Below the pieces are notes generated by a model. It was not told the origin of the DNA. It did not search any database and was given only the letters and a program-made list of their open reading frames with translations. Of a stretch of 64,000 nucleotides of DNA, positions 43,723 through 53,004 are shown piece by piece. A program made the position numbers and the translations under genes. The stretch lies in assembly GCF_017255185.1 (NCBI RefSeq), contig NZ_JAFKCZ010000011.1, forward strand, positions 62,001 to 126,000, read 5' to 3'. Numbering within the stretch: position 1 is the first letter of the stretch; each line of letters opens with the position of its first letter. This DNA is from Parahaliea mediterranea (GTDB lineage Bacteria > Pseudomonadota > Gammaproteobacteria > Pseudomonadales > Halieaceae).

Positions 43723-44734
43723 AGGCCCCCGGCGACACGCCGGTCCAGCGGTGGAAGGCCCGGGAAAAACTGCTGGTATCGGCGAAGCCCAGCAGGAAGG
43801 CGATTTCGGTCAACGACTGCCGCGGTTCCTGGCCCAGGTAGGCGCGGGCCAGTTCCAGGCGCGTGTCGTTGAGCAGCTGGTTGAAGGAGGTGCCCTCGGC
43901 GCTCAACTTGCGCTGCAGGCTGCGCCCGCTCATGCCCAGGGCCCGGGCGTAGTGCTCGTGGCCCTGGGCGCCCCCCGGCAGCTCCCTTACCAGCAGGCCG
44001 CGCAGGCGGGTGGCCACGCTGCCAAGCTCCAGGCGCTGCAGGTAGTCCTCCACCACCCGGTCGTTGGAGCGGGCCAGGTCCTCGTTGCCCCACTCCAGGG
44101 CTTGCTCCAGGGTCGCGCGCTCGAAGCGCATGCTGTAGCGCGGCGCGCCGAAGGCCACCGGCGCGCGGAAAAACTCCAGGAACGGTTGCTCATCGCGGCA
44201 GGCCCCGCGCATCAACTCGACCGCCTCGGGGGCGAAGTCGCGGCCCTTGATCTTGCGACAGGAGCGCAGTATCAGCGACAGGATGGCCTCCATCGCCTCC
44301 AGCGCCGGGCCGAGCTCCGGCGCCAACGGATACCAGGACATGGTCACGCTGCGATCGTCACAGTGCAGCTCCACCCGGGCCGCGTCGGACACCATGACGT
44401 TGAAGCGCGCCACCCGCCGCAGGGCCTCCAACAGCGTGCTGCTGGCCATGAAGGCGTAACCCAGGGCGTGGAAGGTCGTTTGGCTCGAGTAGCGCGGCAC
44501 CCACAGGCCGAGGCTCTCGTCGCCCACGGCCCGGACGCCCTCGCGCCACAGGTCGGTGGTGGCCGCCAGCGGCAGCCGGGCGTCGGGCGCGGCGAGCTGG
44601 TCGAGGCTCAGGCCGGCACCGGCGACCAGCGCGTCCGCGTCACAGCCGTGGTCGCGCAGCGCCAGCACCAGCACCTTGGTCCAGCTGCACAACACGGTGG
44701 GCGCCTGGCCCGGTTCAGCTTGTCGATGTGGCAT
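43712..44734 (-). CDS. AraC family transcriptional regulator (OruR/arabinose-binding-like)
   Basis: A 340-residue regulator. The N-terminal domain (about 20-200) is of the 'Arabinose_bd'/OruR type: GAGLSLDQLAAPDARLPL and LGLWVPRYSS. The C-terminal double helix-turn-helix (about 240-335) includes LGMSGRSLQRKLSAEG and LTEIAFLLGFADTSSFSRAF. It diverges from the HMG-CoA reductase gene with 113 nt between starts, making that gene a plausible target, and overlaps the downstream FkbM gene. Confidence 0.9.
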   Translation of the reverse strand: MPHRQAEPGQAPTVLCSWTKVLVLALRDHGCDADALVAGAGLSLDQLAAPDARLPLAATTDLWREGVRAVGDESLGLWVPRYSSQTTFHALGYAFMASSTLLEALRRVARFNVMVSDAARVELHCDDRSVTMSWYPLAPELGPALEAMEAILSLILRSCRKIKGRDFAPEAVELMRGACRDEQPFLEFFRAPVAFGAPRYSMRFERATLEQALEWGNEDLARSNDRVVEDYLQRLELGSVATRLRGLLVRELPGGAQGHEHYARALGMSGRSLQRKLSAEGTSFNQLLNDTRLELARAYLGQEPRQSLTEIAFLLGFADTSSFSRAFHRWTGVSPGAYAS

Positions 44735-44847
44735 GTTGGGTCATGATCTTGGCGCGATGGGGCATGCACGGGTCGAGGAGCCTGTATATCGTAAGCGTCG
44801 CTGTAATGTCCATATGATCGCCATAATACCGGAGATACAGAACGCTT

Positions 44848-46023
44848 ATGTCCAATGATCGCATTCCCCGCAACAGGGAGAACGACTACACCCGCGAGGC
44901 CGCGGCACAGCGTCGCGACTTCGTGAGCCAGCGCACCGGCGCCTCACTGGAGCATGTCGGCCAATACTCCTTCGACCCCGCCGGCCTGCCCGGCAACATC
45001 GAGAACTTCAGCGGCATCGTGCAGATGCCGCTGGGCTTTGCCGGCCCCCTGCGGGTCAACGGCGAACACGCCCAGGGCGACTTTTACGTGCCCATGGCCA
45101 CCACCGAGGGCACGCTGGTGGCAAGCTACAGCCGCGGCATGCGCCTGACCCGCGACGCCGGCGGCATCACCACCACGGTGGTGGACGACGCCATGCAGCG
45201 CTCCCCCGTGTTCGCCTTCGAAGACGCGCGCGGCGCCCGCGACTTCGGCAAATGGATCACCGACAACTTCGCCGGCATCAAGGCGGCGGCGGAGACCACC
45301 ACCCGCAGCGGCAAACTGCGCAATATCGAGCAATACCATGCCAGCCGGATGCTCTACCTGCGCTTCAACCTCACCACCGGCGACGCCGCCGGGCAGAATA
45401 TGTGCGGCAAGGCGACCTTTGCCGCCTGCCAGTGGATCCAGGCCAACTACGATCGCCCGATCGCGCGCTTTTTCCTCTCCGGCAACATGGACACCGACAA
45501 GAAACACTCGCAGCTGAACACCCTGCACAGCCGCGGCAAGCGGGTGGTGGCCGAGATCACCCTGGGCCGTGATCTGCTGCAACAGCAGATGCGTACCACT
45601 CCGGAGGCCATGTACGCCGCCCGCATGACCTCCCAGTTGGGCGGTCTGATGGCGGGCGCGGTGCACAATGGCGTGCATCCGGCCAATGGTATTGCAAGTG
45701 TGTTTATTGCCACGGGACAGGACGAAGCCAACGTGGCAGAATCCCATGCAAGCCTGGTACACGCGGAAATCACACAGGAGGGCGACTACTACTATTCCGT
45801 GACACTGCCTTCGCTGATTGTCGCCACCTACGGCGGCGGCACCGGCTTGGCCACCCAGCGCGAATGCCTGGAAGTAATAGCTTGTTACGGGGCGGGCAAA
45901 GCGCGTAAATTGGCCGAAATCATTGCGGCCACGGTGCTGTGCGGGGAGGTATCCCTGGGCGCGGCGGTGGTCTCGGAGGAATGGGTAAGCAGTCACGACG
46001 AACTGGGACGCAACCGCCCCTGA
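44848..46023 (+). CDS. hmgA: Hydroxymethylglutaryl-CoA reductase, class I type
   Basis: A 391-residue enzyme reducing HMG-CoA to mevalonate (or the reverse). Motifs are of class I: ENFSGIVQMPLGFAGPL (about 52-68), MATTEGTLVAS with catalytic Glu87, DTDKK with Lys218/Lys219, GQD with Asp292 and YGGGT. The catalytic His is His383 in SSHDELGRN at the extreme C-terminus. The nucleotide-site DAMGMN of eukaryotes reads DAAGQN at 179-184, so cofactor preference is open. There are no other mevalonate genes in the window. GGAGA precedes the ATG. It diverges from an AraC regulator and is followed by a TonB receptor. Confidence 0.93.
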   Translation: MSNDRIPRNRENDYTREAAAQRRDFVSQRTGASLEHVGQYSFDPAGLPGNIENFSGIVQMPLGFAGPLRVNGEHAQGDFYVPMATTEGTLVASYSRGMRLTRDAGGITTTVVDDAMQRSPVFAFEDARGARDFGKWITDNFAGIKAAAETTTRSGKLRNIEQYHASRMLYLRFNLTTGDAAGQNMCGKATFAACQWIQANYDRPIARFFLSGNMDTDKKHSQLNTLHSRGKRVVAEITLGRDLLQQQMRTTPEAMYAARMTSQLGGLMAGAVHNGVHPANGIASVFIATGQDEANVAESHASLVHAEITQEGDYYYSVTLPSLIVATYGGGTGLATQRECLEVIACYGAGKARKLAEIIAATVLCGEVSLGAAVVSEEWVSSHDELGRNRP

Positions 46024-46094
46024 CTCCGGCCTCTCAAGATTTTTTCAGTTTGATAATAGCTATAAGCAACAACATGAAAAGAGGGAGCTACACC

Positions 46095-48473
46095 ATGAAA
46101 ATAACTACTTGTTCCACCCGTCAACGTCCGCTGGCGACAGCGCTGGGCGGCCTGCGCCTGCCGGCGGTTGTGATTGGCGGCGCCATCGCGGCCACGGCCA
46201 TGGGCGCGGCGCAAGCCCAGGAAGTCAGAAGGGGCTCATCCGCCGCGCTGTTGGAGGAGGTCGTGGTCACCGCGCGCAAACGCGCCGAGGAATCCCAGGA
46301 CGTCCCCCTGGCGATATCGGCTTTCGGCGCCGATCAAATCGAGGCCCTCAAGGTGCGCGACCTCACCAACCTCTCGGTGGGACTGCCCAACGTCGCGCTC
46401 GACGATGTGGGCACCACCCGCGGCACCGCGAACTTCTCCATCCGCGGCCTGGGCATCAACAGCTCCATCCCCTCAATAGACCCGACCGTGGGCGTGTTCA
46501 TCAACGGCGTCTATCTCGGGGTCAACAACGGCATCATCTTTGACGTGTTCGACCTCGAAAGCATCGAGGTGCTGCGCGGCCCCCAGGGGATTCTGTTCGG
46601 CCGTAACGTAACCGGCGGCGCCATCCTCATGAACACCAAGAAACCGGGCGACGAACTGGACGCCACGGTGCGGGCGGCGATCGACGGCGGCGGCGACGGC
46701 GGCATGAACCGCTACCTCATGGGCGCCATCGGCGGCCCGGTCACCGAAAACCTGGGGCTGCGCCTGACCGCCTACCTCAACGACGACGAGGGCTACCACG
46801 AGAACCAGTTCGACGGCAGCGATGTACAGGCGGTGGAACAGCAAATGGTCCGCGGCACCCTGGTGTGGACGCCAACCGACCGCAGCGAACTGGTGGTGCG
46901 CTACGAAAACACCGACATCGACGGCGACGGACCGGTCGCCCAGTCACACATCAACGGCTCGGGCTTCCCCGGAACGCCCTTCAACGCCGACCGGGACAGC
47001 TTCGACGCCAATTACGACCTGATCGGCAACCAGAAGATCGAATCCGACTTCCTCACCGCCGAGCTGAACATCGATGTCGGCCTGGGCGACGGCACCATTA
47101 CCGCCATCTACGGCTGGCGCGATTCCGAGTCCTCCGCGCTCAGCGATATCGACGCCCAGCCACTGGCCCTGTTCCACGCCCCCTCCGACCTGAAAACCGA
47201 GCAGAACAGTTTCGAGTTGCGCTACAACGGCCAGTTTGGCCGCGCCAATGTGACAACCGGCGCCTACTGGTTCGACAACGACATGGACTACCACGAGCGG
47301 CGCAACCTGCTCGGTTTCCTGACCAATGCCCTCACCGGGGGCGCCCTGCCCGACAGCGTCCCCTTCCAGATCCAGGACGGCGGCGGCTTCTACTCGGTGG
47401 AAACCGTGGGTATCTTCGCCGCGATGGACTACGAGCTGACCGACAAACTGGTGCTGACCGCCGGCGCGCGCTGGTCCTCCGAGGAAAAATCGGCCCGGAT
47501 CGCCTCGCTCAACGTCAACACCAACGTGCTCGACCTGGGGACAACCCTGGCCACCGGCGTGCCGGCGTACGCCAACCCGATAACCGGCACCGACACGCGC
47601 TGTAACTTTGTCGAGGGCCCCGCCTGCCCCATCGACTTCGCGGACGACGAAACCTGGAACACCTTTGCGCCGAAAATCGGCCTGGCCTACTTCCTGGACG
47701 ACCGCTCCCAGGTATACACCCACTGGAGCCGCGGTTTCCGCTCCGGCGGCTACAACCTGCGCAACACCAACCCGGCCTTTTCACCCGGCCCCTTCGACGA
47801 GGAGCAGGTCGACAGCTTTGAGGTGGGTTACAAGTCCACCCACGACTGGGGTCGCCTGAATGCCGCGGTTTTCTATAACGACATCCAGGACATGCAGCGC
47901 GAGGTCAACCGCTCCGACCCGGATTCCGGGGTGGCGCAGATCATCGACAACACCGCCGATGCCACCATCATGGGGCTGGAAATCGACGGCACCTTCACCC
48001 TGACCGACAACCTGCTGCTGCAGGCCACGCTGGGCTACATCGACGCCAGTTACGACAAGGTCATCTTCGACCTCAACAACGATGGCGAGGTCAACGGCGC
48101 CGACAAGGACCTGGAGCTGCCCCGCGCGCCCGAGCTGACCTACAGCGTGGGCCTCAACTACGACATGACCATTGGCAACTGGGGCTACGCCACGGCGCGC
48201 CTGAGCTATGCCTACCGGGATGAAATGGCGTACACCGACAGCAACTTCGGCTACATCCTGGAGCAGGACATCGTCAATGCCGGCCTGGACTTCTACTCCA
48301 ACGGCGGCCACTGGGTCTTCTCGCTCTACGGGCGCAACCTGCTCGACACGGTGAAACACGGCGGCGATACCCAGCTGCCCGACATGCTCGGCCCGGTGCC
48401 GCTGGGCGGCACGTTCTCACCGCTGAGCAAGGGCCAGCAGTACGGCGTGGAGGTAACCTACAACTTCTTCTGA
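46095..48473 (+). CDS. TonB-dependent outer-membrane receptor
   Basis: A 792-residue receptor. The ATG at 46095 has GGGAG about 8 nt upstream and a signal peptide ending at AQAQ; upstream in-frame ATGs lack a good site. TonB-box-like EEVVVTARKR is followed by the plug with IEVLRGPQGILFGRNVTGGA near 155-174, and a barrel ending in TYNFF. It lies 71 nt after the HMG-CoA reductase gene, so the two may share a transcript. Imported compound unknown; an isoprenoid-related substrate is a guess from context. Confidence 0.92.
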   Translation: MKITTCSTRQRPLATALGGLRLPAVVIGGAIAATAMGAAQAQEVRRGSSAALLEEVVVTARKRAEESQDVPLAISAFGADQIEALKVRDLTNLSVGLPNVALDDVGTTRGTANFSIRGLGINSSIPSIDPTVGVFINGVYLGVNNGIIFDVFDLESIEVLRGPQGILFGRNVTGGAILMNTKKPGDELDATVRAAIDGGGDGGMNRYLMGAIGGPVTENLGLRLTAYLNDDEGYHENQFDGSDVQAVEQQMVRGTLVWTPTDRSELVVRYENTDIDGDGPVAQSHINGSGFPGTPFNADRDSFDANYDLIGNQKIESDFLTAELNIDVGLGDGTITAIYGWRDSESSALSDIDAQPLALFHAPSDLKTEQNSFELRYNGQFGRANVTTGAYWFDNDMDYHERRNLLGFLTNALTGGALPDSVPFQIQDGGGFYSVETVGIFAAMDYELTDKLVLTAGARWSSEEKSARIASLNVNTNVLDLGTTLATGVPAYANPITGTDTRCNFVEGPACPIDFADDETWNTFAPKIGLAYFLDDRSQVYTHWSRGFRSGGYNLRNTNPAFSPGPFDEEQVDSFEVGYKSTHDWGRLNAAVFYNDIQDMQREVNRSDPDSGVAQIIDNTADATIMGLEIDGTFTLTDNLLLQATLGYIDASYDKVIFDLNNDGEVNGADKDLELPRAPELTYSVGLNYDMTIGNWGYATARLSYAYRDEMAYTDSNFGYILEQDIVNAGLDFYSNGGHWVFSLYGRNLLDTVKHGGDTQLPDMLGPVPLGGTFSPLSKGQQYGVEVTYNFF

Positions 48474-48499
48474 GGGGGGGAGTTCCTTCCGGGCATCCA

Positions 48500-48524
48500 G
48501 GGCGGCCAATGGCCGCCCTTTTTT
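48500..48524 (+). terminator. Intrinsic terminator after the third TonB receptor
   Basis: A perfect 8-bp stem GGGCGGCC/GGCCGCCC with AAT loop is followed by six T residues. It lies 27 nt after the receptor stop codon and ends the HMG-CoA reductase/receptor unit before the convergent fabY gene. Confidence 0.92.
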
Positions 48525-48551
48525 ATGGGCGCCTTCTAGTGGACGCCCTGT

Positions 48552-50408
48552 TCAATCGCCCAGACGCATGTCGCCATAGGGGGAGTCCAGGTCCAGCGCC
48601 ACGGTGTGCGGCCCCACCTGCATCTCCCGATCGCTCACGCGCACGTCGTCGTCACCCAGCACCCCGTGGTCGAAGCGGTAGGTCGGCGCCACCTCGCCGG
48701 CGATCATCGCGCTGTCGTAGGCCGCCTGCCGCTCGCGCACCGCCTCGTTGGCGCCCTGCCAGCGCTTGCACGCGGCCTCGCCGTGGCGCGCCGCCAGCAT
48801 GCGTTGGGTCACCGCCGGGCCCAGCAGCGCCGCGGTGGCGTTGTTGCCGCCAAACCCCTTGGAGTTCACCAGGGTGTAGTGCAGTTGCGCCGGGTCGATT
48901 TCCCGGTGTTTGGCACTGAAGGCCAGGTTGTCCCGGTGCACGTCGTCGGCCAGGCCGTCGATGGTGGAGATCCCCGGGATGATGCCGTGCCGCCAGATCC
49001 CCAGGGTGCTGGTGACCTGGTCGCCGGAGGCGGAGCCCAGGGAGTGCCCCAGGTAGCATTTCAGCGCCGCCACCGGCCACTGCTCGATGCCGAAAGCCTT
49101 CGCGGTCTCATCGAGGATGCGCGACTCGGTGACCCGGTTCTGCGGCGTGCCGGTGCCGTGGGCCTGGACCAGGCCGCCGCGGCGCAGGGCCTGCTCGCCG
49201 ATGATCGCGCGCACCGCCGCCATACCCTTGGCCATGGTGATGTAGTTGCCCACGCCGGGGCCGGAAATCGACTTCTTGTAGCCGTCGGCGTTGACGAACA
49301 CATCGGTGGCGGCGCCGAACACGGTGGCGCCGAGCTCCATCGCCAGCGCGTCGTCGAACAACACCACCATCTGCGCCGATTCCGCGATGGTGAAACCGCA
49401 GTTCTCGGCGAAGGGCCGGCAGGCCCGCCGGTGGTCCGGTTCGCGGTCCGGGGCCAGCCCGTCCAGTTCCCGCAGGCCCTTGTCGGTGGCCAGGGCGCCC
49501 ATGGCGGCGTAACCCTCCATCACCTCGGGATTGACCGGCGCCTCGGCGGAACCAACGAAAGCGACGCGGGCCCGGCCGCTGCGGATGTCGTCGATCCCCA
49601 GGCGCAGGTTGTAGAGGAAGGAGGCGCAGGCCCCCAGCGAGGCGCCGGTGGAACCCAGGCTGCCCAGTACATAGGCGTTGACGAAGTCGGCGGGCATTTC
49701 CGCCAGGCTCAGGGGACAGAATTTGGAAGTCACCCGCTGGCCGTTGTAGCGGGCTTTCAACATGCCGCCGGCGCCGGCCCCATCGAGCTGGCCCATGGCG
49801 CTGCCGGCGTAGACACTGACCTGGTCCACGCTGACCCGCGCCGCCACCTGCTCCCAGTCCAGGCCCAGGCTGCCCAGGGCGTCGGAGGCGGCGTAGACCA
49901 TCATCTGCAGGCCCCGCGGATGGTTGCGCGAGGGGTAGAGCTTGCCGGGTTCGAAGCCGGTGGGCAGCTGGCCCGCGGCCTTCACCTCGAACTCCCGCGT
50001 GGTGGGCAGCAGGAATTCCTGGCGCCCGCGGATGCGCACGTTGACGTGGGTCACCGAGGTGGGTGTCACTTCCCACTCCGGCGGTATCTCCTCCGGCAGG
50101 TACTGGCGCTTGATATCGAAGCTTACCGGCTGGCCGTTACTCTCGGTGGGAAAACGCCGGTTCCACAATACCTTGTCCACATCGAAATGATTGTGTTCCA
50201 CCCGGCGTACCAGGGTGTGGGCGAGGATATGCTCGGCGTTCGCCTCCTCCAGGCCCATCAGCCGGGCCAGGGCGGCGAATGTGCGCTCCCGCTCGGCGGC
50301 CGGCAGGGCATCCTGCACCATCCGCCGGTAGGCGTGGTGGGCCGAGGCCCGCCCCGCGCCGTTGATACCGCCGAAACCCACGATCACTGGTAAGCGCTGA
50401 CCACTCAT
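48552..50408 (-). CDS. fabY: Beta-ketoacyl synthase FabY
   Basis: A 618-residue condensing enzyme. The thiolase-fold triad is Cys261 (LGACASF), His417 (AHGTGTP) and His455 (YLGHSLGS). The length, the N-terminus PVIVGFGGINGAGRAS and the extra C-terminal region distinguish it from FabB/FabF and match FabY of Pseudomonas aeruginosa, which starts fatty-acid synthesis by joining acetyl-CoA to malonyl-ACP in place of FabH. The distinction from other long ketosynthases rests on this resemblance. It diverges from a GlxA-type regulator with 124 nt between starts. Confidence 0.88.
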   Translation of the reverse strand: MSGQRLPVIVGFGGINGAGRASAHHAYRRMVQDALPAAERERTFAALARLMGLEEANAEHILAHTLVRRVEHNHFDVDKVLWNRRFPTESNGQPVSFDIKRQYLPEEIPPEWEVTPTSVTHVNVRIRGRQEFLLPTTREFEVKAAGQLPTGFEPGKLYPSRNHPRGLQMMVYAASDALGSLGLDWEQVAARVSVDQVSVYAGSAMGQLDGAGAGGMLKARYNGQRVTSKFCPLSLAEMPADFVNAYVLGSLGSTGASLGACASFLYNLRLGIDDIRSGRARVAFVGSAEAPVNPEVMEGYAAMGALATDKGLRELDGLAPDREPDHRRACRPFAENCGFTIAESAQMVVLFDDALAMELGATVFGAATDVFVNADGYKKSISGPGVGNYITMAKGMAAVRAIIGEQALRRGGLVQAHGTGTPQNRVTESRILDETAKAFGIEQWPVAALKCYLGHSLGSASGDQVTSTLGIWRHGIIPGISTIDGLADDVHRDNLAFSAKHREIDPAQLHYTLVNSKGFGGNNATAALLGPAVTQRMLAARHGEAACKRWQGANEAVRERQAAYDSAMIAGEVAPTYRFDHGVLGDDDVRVSDREMQVGPHTVALDLDSPYGDMRLGD

Positions 50409-50532
50409 TACCGCCTGTCACCTCACTGTCATACAAAGACCCAGTGTAGGACCAGCACCTGTCACGCGGCTATGCGATTACAGACACAGTTTATGTTATT
50501 TTGGACAAACGAAATCCTCATTGCCAATTGCC

Positions 50533-51534
50533 ATGTATACCGCCGTCGCCGTGCTCTACCCCGATGCCCTCGCCACCAGCGTCACCCTGCCAATGGAAAT
50601 CCTGCAGGCGGCGAGCCAGCTGGCCAGCGTGAGCGAGCGCGGACGGCCACAGGTGCGCTTCCTGCTTGCCGGGCCGGACACCGCCCCCATGAGCCTGGCC
50701 TCGGGCATCGTGTTGCAGCCCACGGTGCGCTACCGGGAACTACCGCCGCCGGACCTGATCCTGCTGCCCGCCATCTGGCGCAACCCCCGCCCCACCCTGC
50801 TCGCCGCGGGGCCGTGGCTGGGGCTGCTCGCCGATGCCGCCGCCAGGGGCACCCGCATCTGCACGGTGGGCACCGCCAGCGCGCTGCTGGCGGAGACCGG
50901 CCTGCTGGACGGGCGGCCGGCCACCACGCACTGGAACTACTTCAGGCAATTCAGGCGCCGCTATCCGAAAGTCCAGCTCAAGACCCGGCACCTGATCACC
51001 CAGAGCGACAACCTCTACTGCGTGGGCAGCGTGAATTCCATCGCCGACCTCATGGTGCACATCGTCGAGGGCTGGTTCGGCACCCGCGTCGCGCGGGCCG
51101 TGGAGCAGCAGTTTTCCCCGGAAATCCGCCAGTCCTTCCGCGCCGCCGCCTACCAGGGCGGCGCGGGCAACGCGCACCACGACGAGACCGTGCTACAGGC
51201 CCAGCAGTACCTGCAGGAGCGGCTGACCGACGGCTGCAATCTCGGCGAGCTGGCCCGGCGGCTGGGCATCAGCCCGCGCACCCTGAACCGGCGATTTCGC
51301 GAGGCCACCGGGCTCGGCCCCCAGCAATACCTCAACAACCTGCGCCTGGGCACCGCCCGGGACCTGCTGCGGCGCAGCAACCTCAGCGTCAGCGAAATCA
51401 GCTGGCAGGTGGGCCTGCAGGACGTGAGCTACTTCTCCCGCCTGTTCCGCCGGCACCACGGCGTCAACCCCATACGCTACCGGGAGGCCGCCCGGGGCAA
51501 GCTGTTCGACCCCCGGGACGCCGAGTCGACATGA
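50533..51534 (+). CDS. GlxA family transcriptional regulator (DJ-1/PfpI + AraC HTH)
   Basis: A 333-residue regulator. The N-terminal DJ-1/PfpI amidase-like domain (about 1-185) has ICTVGTASALLAETGLLDGR, where the usual nucleophile cysteine position is occupied within a CTVGT context, so it is likely a non-enzymatic sensor. The C-terminal AraC-type helix-turn-helix (about 220-325) includes LGISPRTLNRRFREATG and SEISWQVGLQDVSYFSRLF. The ATG at 50533 is chosen over a TTG at 50521; neither has a strong ribosome-binding site. It diverges from fabY and might regulate it. Confidence 0.88.
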   Translation: MYTAVAVLYPDALATSVTLPMEILQAASQLASVSERGRPQVRFLLAGPDTAPMSLASGIVLQPTVRYRELPPPDLILLPAIWRNPRPTLLAAGPWLGLLADAAARGTRICTVGTASALLAETGLLDGRPATTHWNYFRQFRRRYPKVQLKTRHLITQSDNLYCVGSVNSIADLMVHIVEGWFGTRVARAVEQQFSPEIRQSFRAAAYQGGAGNAHHDETVLQAQQYLQERLTDGCNLGELARRLGISPRTLNRRFREATGLGPQQYLNNLRLGTARDLLRRSNLSVSEISWQVGLQDVSYFSRLFRRHHGVNPIRYREAARGKLFDPRDAEST

Positions 51535-51551
51535 CGTCCAAAGCCCCCCCT

Positions 51552-51605
51552 GTAGGGTCGAATTCATTCGACCAACACCCACCGGCGCGACCAGATAAAC
51601 GCGCC
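51552..51605. repeat. REP-like element: GTAG-headed palindrome with a second hairpin
   Basis: GTAG (51552-51555) is followed by GGTCGAAT-TC-ATTCGACC, a perfect 8-bp stem at 51556-51573. A second stem GGCGCG/CGCGCC lies at 51584-51589 and 51600-51605. A GTAG head plus palindrome, in a 187-nt non-coding gap, is the hallmark of REP elements mobilised by RAYT transposases. No RAYT gene is in the window. Confidence 0.65.
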
Positions 51606-51721
51606 CCCACAGGGGCCCGGCTTGTGCCCAATCGGGCTCTGTGGCTAAATGTCCGCCCATTTTCCCGGTGGGGCGCCCCCGCGCCGCACCCTACACCCAC
51701 CTCAACGACCGGAATCGAGCC

Positions 51722-52903
51722 ATGAGCAATGAAGCAGTAGTCATCGTCGCTGGCGCCCGCACGCCGATGGGCGGCCTGCAGGGCAGCCTGTCTGAAGTCA
51801 CCGCCCCCGAACTGGGCGCCACCGCCATTGCCGAGGCCCTGTCGCGCAGCGGCGTCGATGCCGCCGATATCGACGAGGTCTTCATGGGCTGCGTCCTGCC
51901 CGCCGGCCTCAAGCAGGGACCGGCGCGCCAGGCGGCCATCGGCGCCGGCATCCCCAAGTCCGCTGGCGCGGTTACCCTGAACAAACTCTGCGGTAGCGGC
52001 ATGCAGGCCACCATCTTCGGCTACGACAGCATCCTCGCCGGCACCAACAAGGTGGTGGTGACCGGCGGCATGGAAAGCATGACCAACGCGCCCCACGTAC
52101 TGCCCGGCGCCCGCGGCGGCCTGCGCACCGGCCACAAGACCATCTACGACCACATGTTCCTCGACGGGCTGGAAGACGCCTACACCGGCCGCGCCATGGG
52201 CAGCTTCGCCCAGCAGACCGCCAACGAGCGCGGCCTGACCCGGGAGCAGATGGACGCCTTCGCCATCGAGTCCCTGACCCGCGCCAAGCGCGCCATCGAT
52301 GACGGCTCCCTGAAAGCCGAAACCGCTCCGGTCACGGTGAAAACCCGCAAGGGCGAGACCGTGGTGGTGGACGACGAGCAGCCCCACAAGGCAGCCCTGG
52401 ACAAGATCCCCAACCTGCGCCCGGCCTTCGACAAGGAAGGCACCATTACCGCCGCCAACTCCAGCTCCATTTCCGACGGCGGCAGCGCCCTGGTGCTGAT
52501 GGCCGAGAGCGAAGCCGAGCGCCGGGGCCTCAAGCCCATGGCCCGCATCGTGGCTCACGCGCGCCACAGCCAGGAGCCTGCGGAATTCACCATCGCCCCG
52601 ATCGGCGCGATGAACAAGCTGTTCGAGAAAACCGGCTGGAGCAGCGACGACGTCGACCTGTTCGAGATCAACGAGGCCTTCGCCATGGTCACCATGCTGG
52701 CCATGCAGGAGCTCGGCCTGGATCACGACAAGGTCAACATCCACGGCGGCGCCTGCGCCCAGGGCCACCCGATCGGCTCCACCGGCTCGCGCATCATCGT
52801 CAGCCTGATGTACGCCCTGCAGAAATACGGCAAGCAGCGCGGCGTCGCGGCCCTGTGCATCGGCGGCGGCGAAGCCACCGCGGTAGCCATCGAGCTGCTA
52901 TAA
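51722..52903 (+). CDS. Acetyl-CoA C-acetyltransferase (thiolase)
   Basis: A 393-residue thiolase. The catalytic residues are Cys90 (LNKLCGSGM), His349 (QGHPIGSTG) and Cys379 (LCIGGGEA), in the classical spacing of degradative/biosynthetic thiolase II. NEAFA is present near residue 320. It joins two acetyl-CoA or cleaves acetoacetyl-CoA, and could supply acetoacetyl-CoA for HMG-CoA synthesis, though no HMG-CoA synthase is seen. The ATG at 51722 gives the usual N-terminus. Repeat sequences flank it on both sides. Confidence 0.95.
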   Translation: MSNEAVVIVAGARTPMGGLQGSLSEVTAPELGATAIAEALSRSGVDAADIDEVFMGCVLPAGLKQGPARQAAIGAGIPKSAGAVTLNKLCGSGMQATIFGYDSILAGTNKVVVTGGMESMTNAPHVLPGARGGLRTGHKTIYDHMFLDGLEDAYTGRAMGSFAQQTANERGLTREQMDAFAIESLTRAKRAIDDGSLKAETAPVTVKTRKGETVVVDDEQPHKAALDKIPNLRPAFDKEGTITAANSSSISDGGSALVLMAESEAERRGLKPMARIVAHARHSQEPAEFTIAPIGAMNKLFEKTGWSSDDVDLFEINEAFAMVTMLAMQELGLDHDKVNIHGGACAQGHPIGSTGSRIIVSLMYALQKYGKQRGVAALCIGGGEATAVAIELL

Positions 52904-53002
52904 AAAGGGGTCAGAACCCTTTTTCTGCGTAAAAGCAGGGGTCAGGTTCCCTAAAAAGGGGTCAGAACCCTTTTTCTGCGTAAAAGCAGGGGTCAGGTTC
53001 CC
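52901..53002 (+). repeat. Perfect 51-bp tandem duplication
   Basis: Copy 1 (52901-52951) and copy 2 (52952-53002) are identical. Each holds AAAAAGGG-GTCAGAA-CCCTTTTT, a hairpin, and a second GGGGTCAGGTTCC motif. Copy 1 includes the thiolase stop codon. An inverted partial copy follows at 53005-53027. Confidence 0.95.
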
Positions 53003-53004
53003 GG

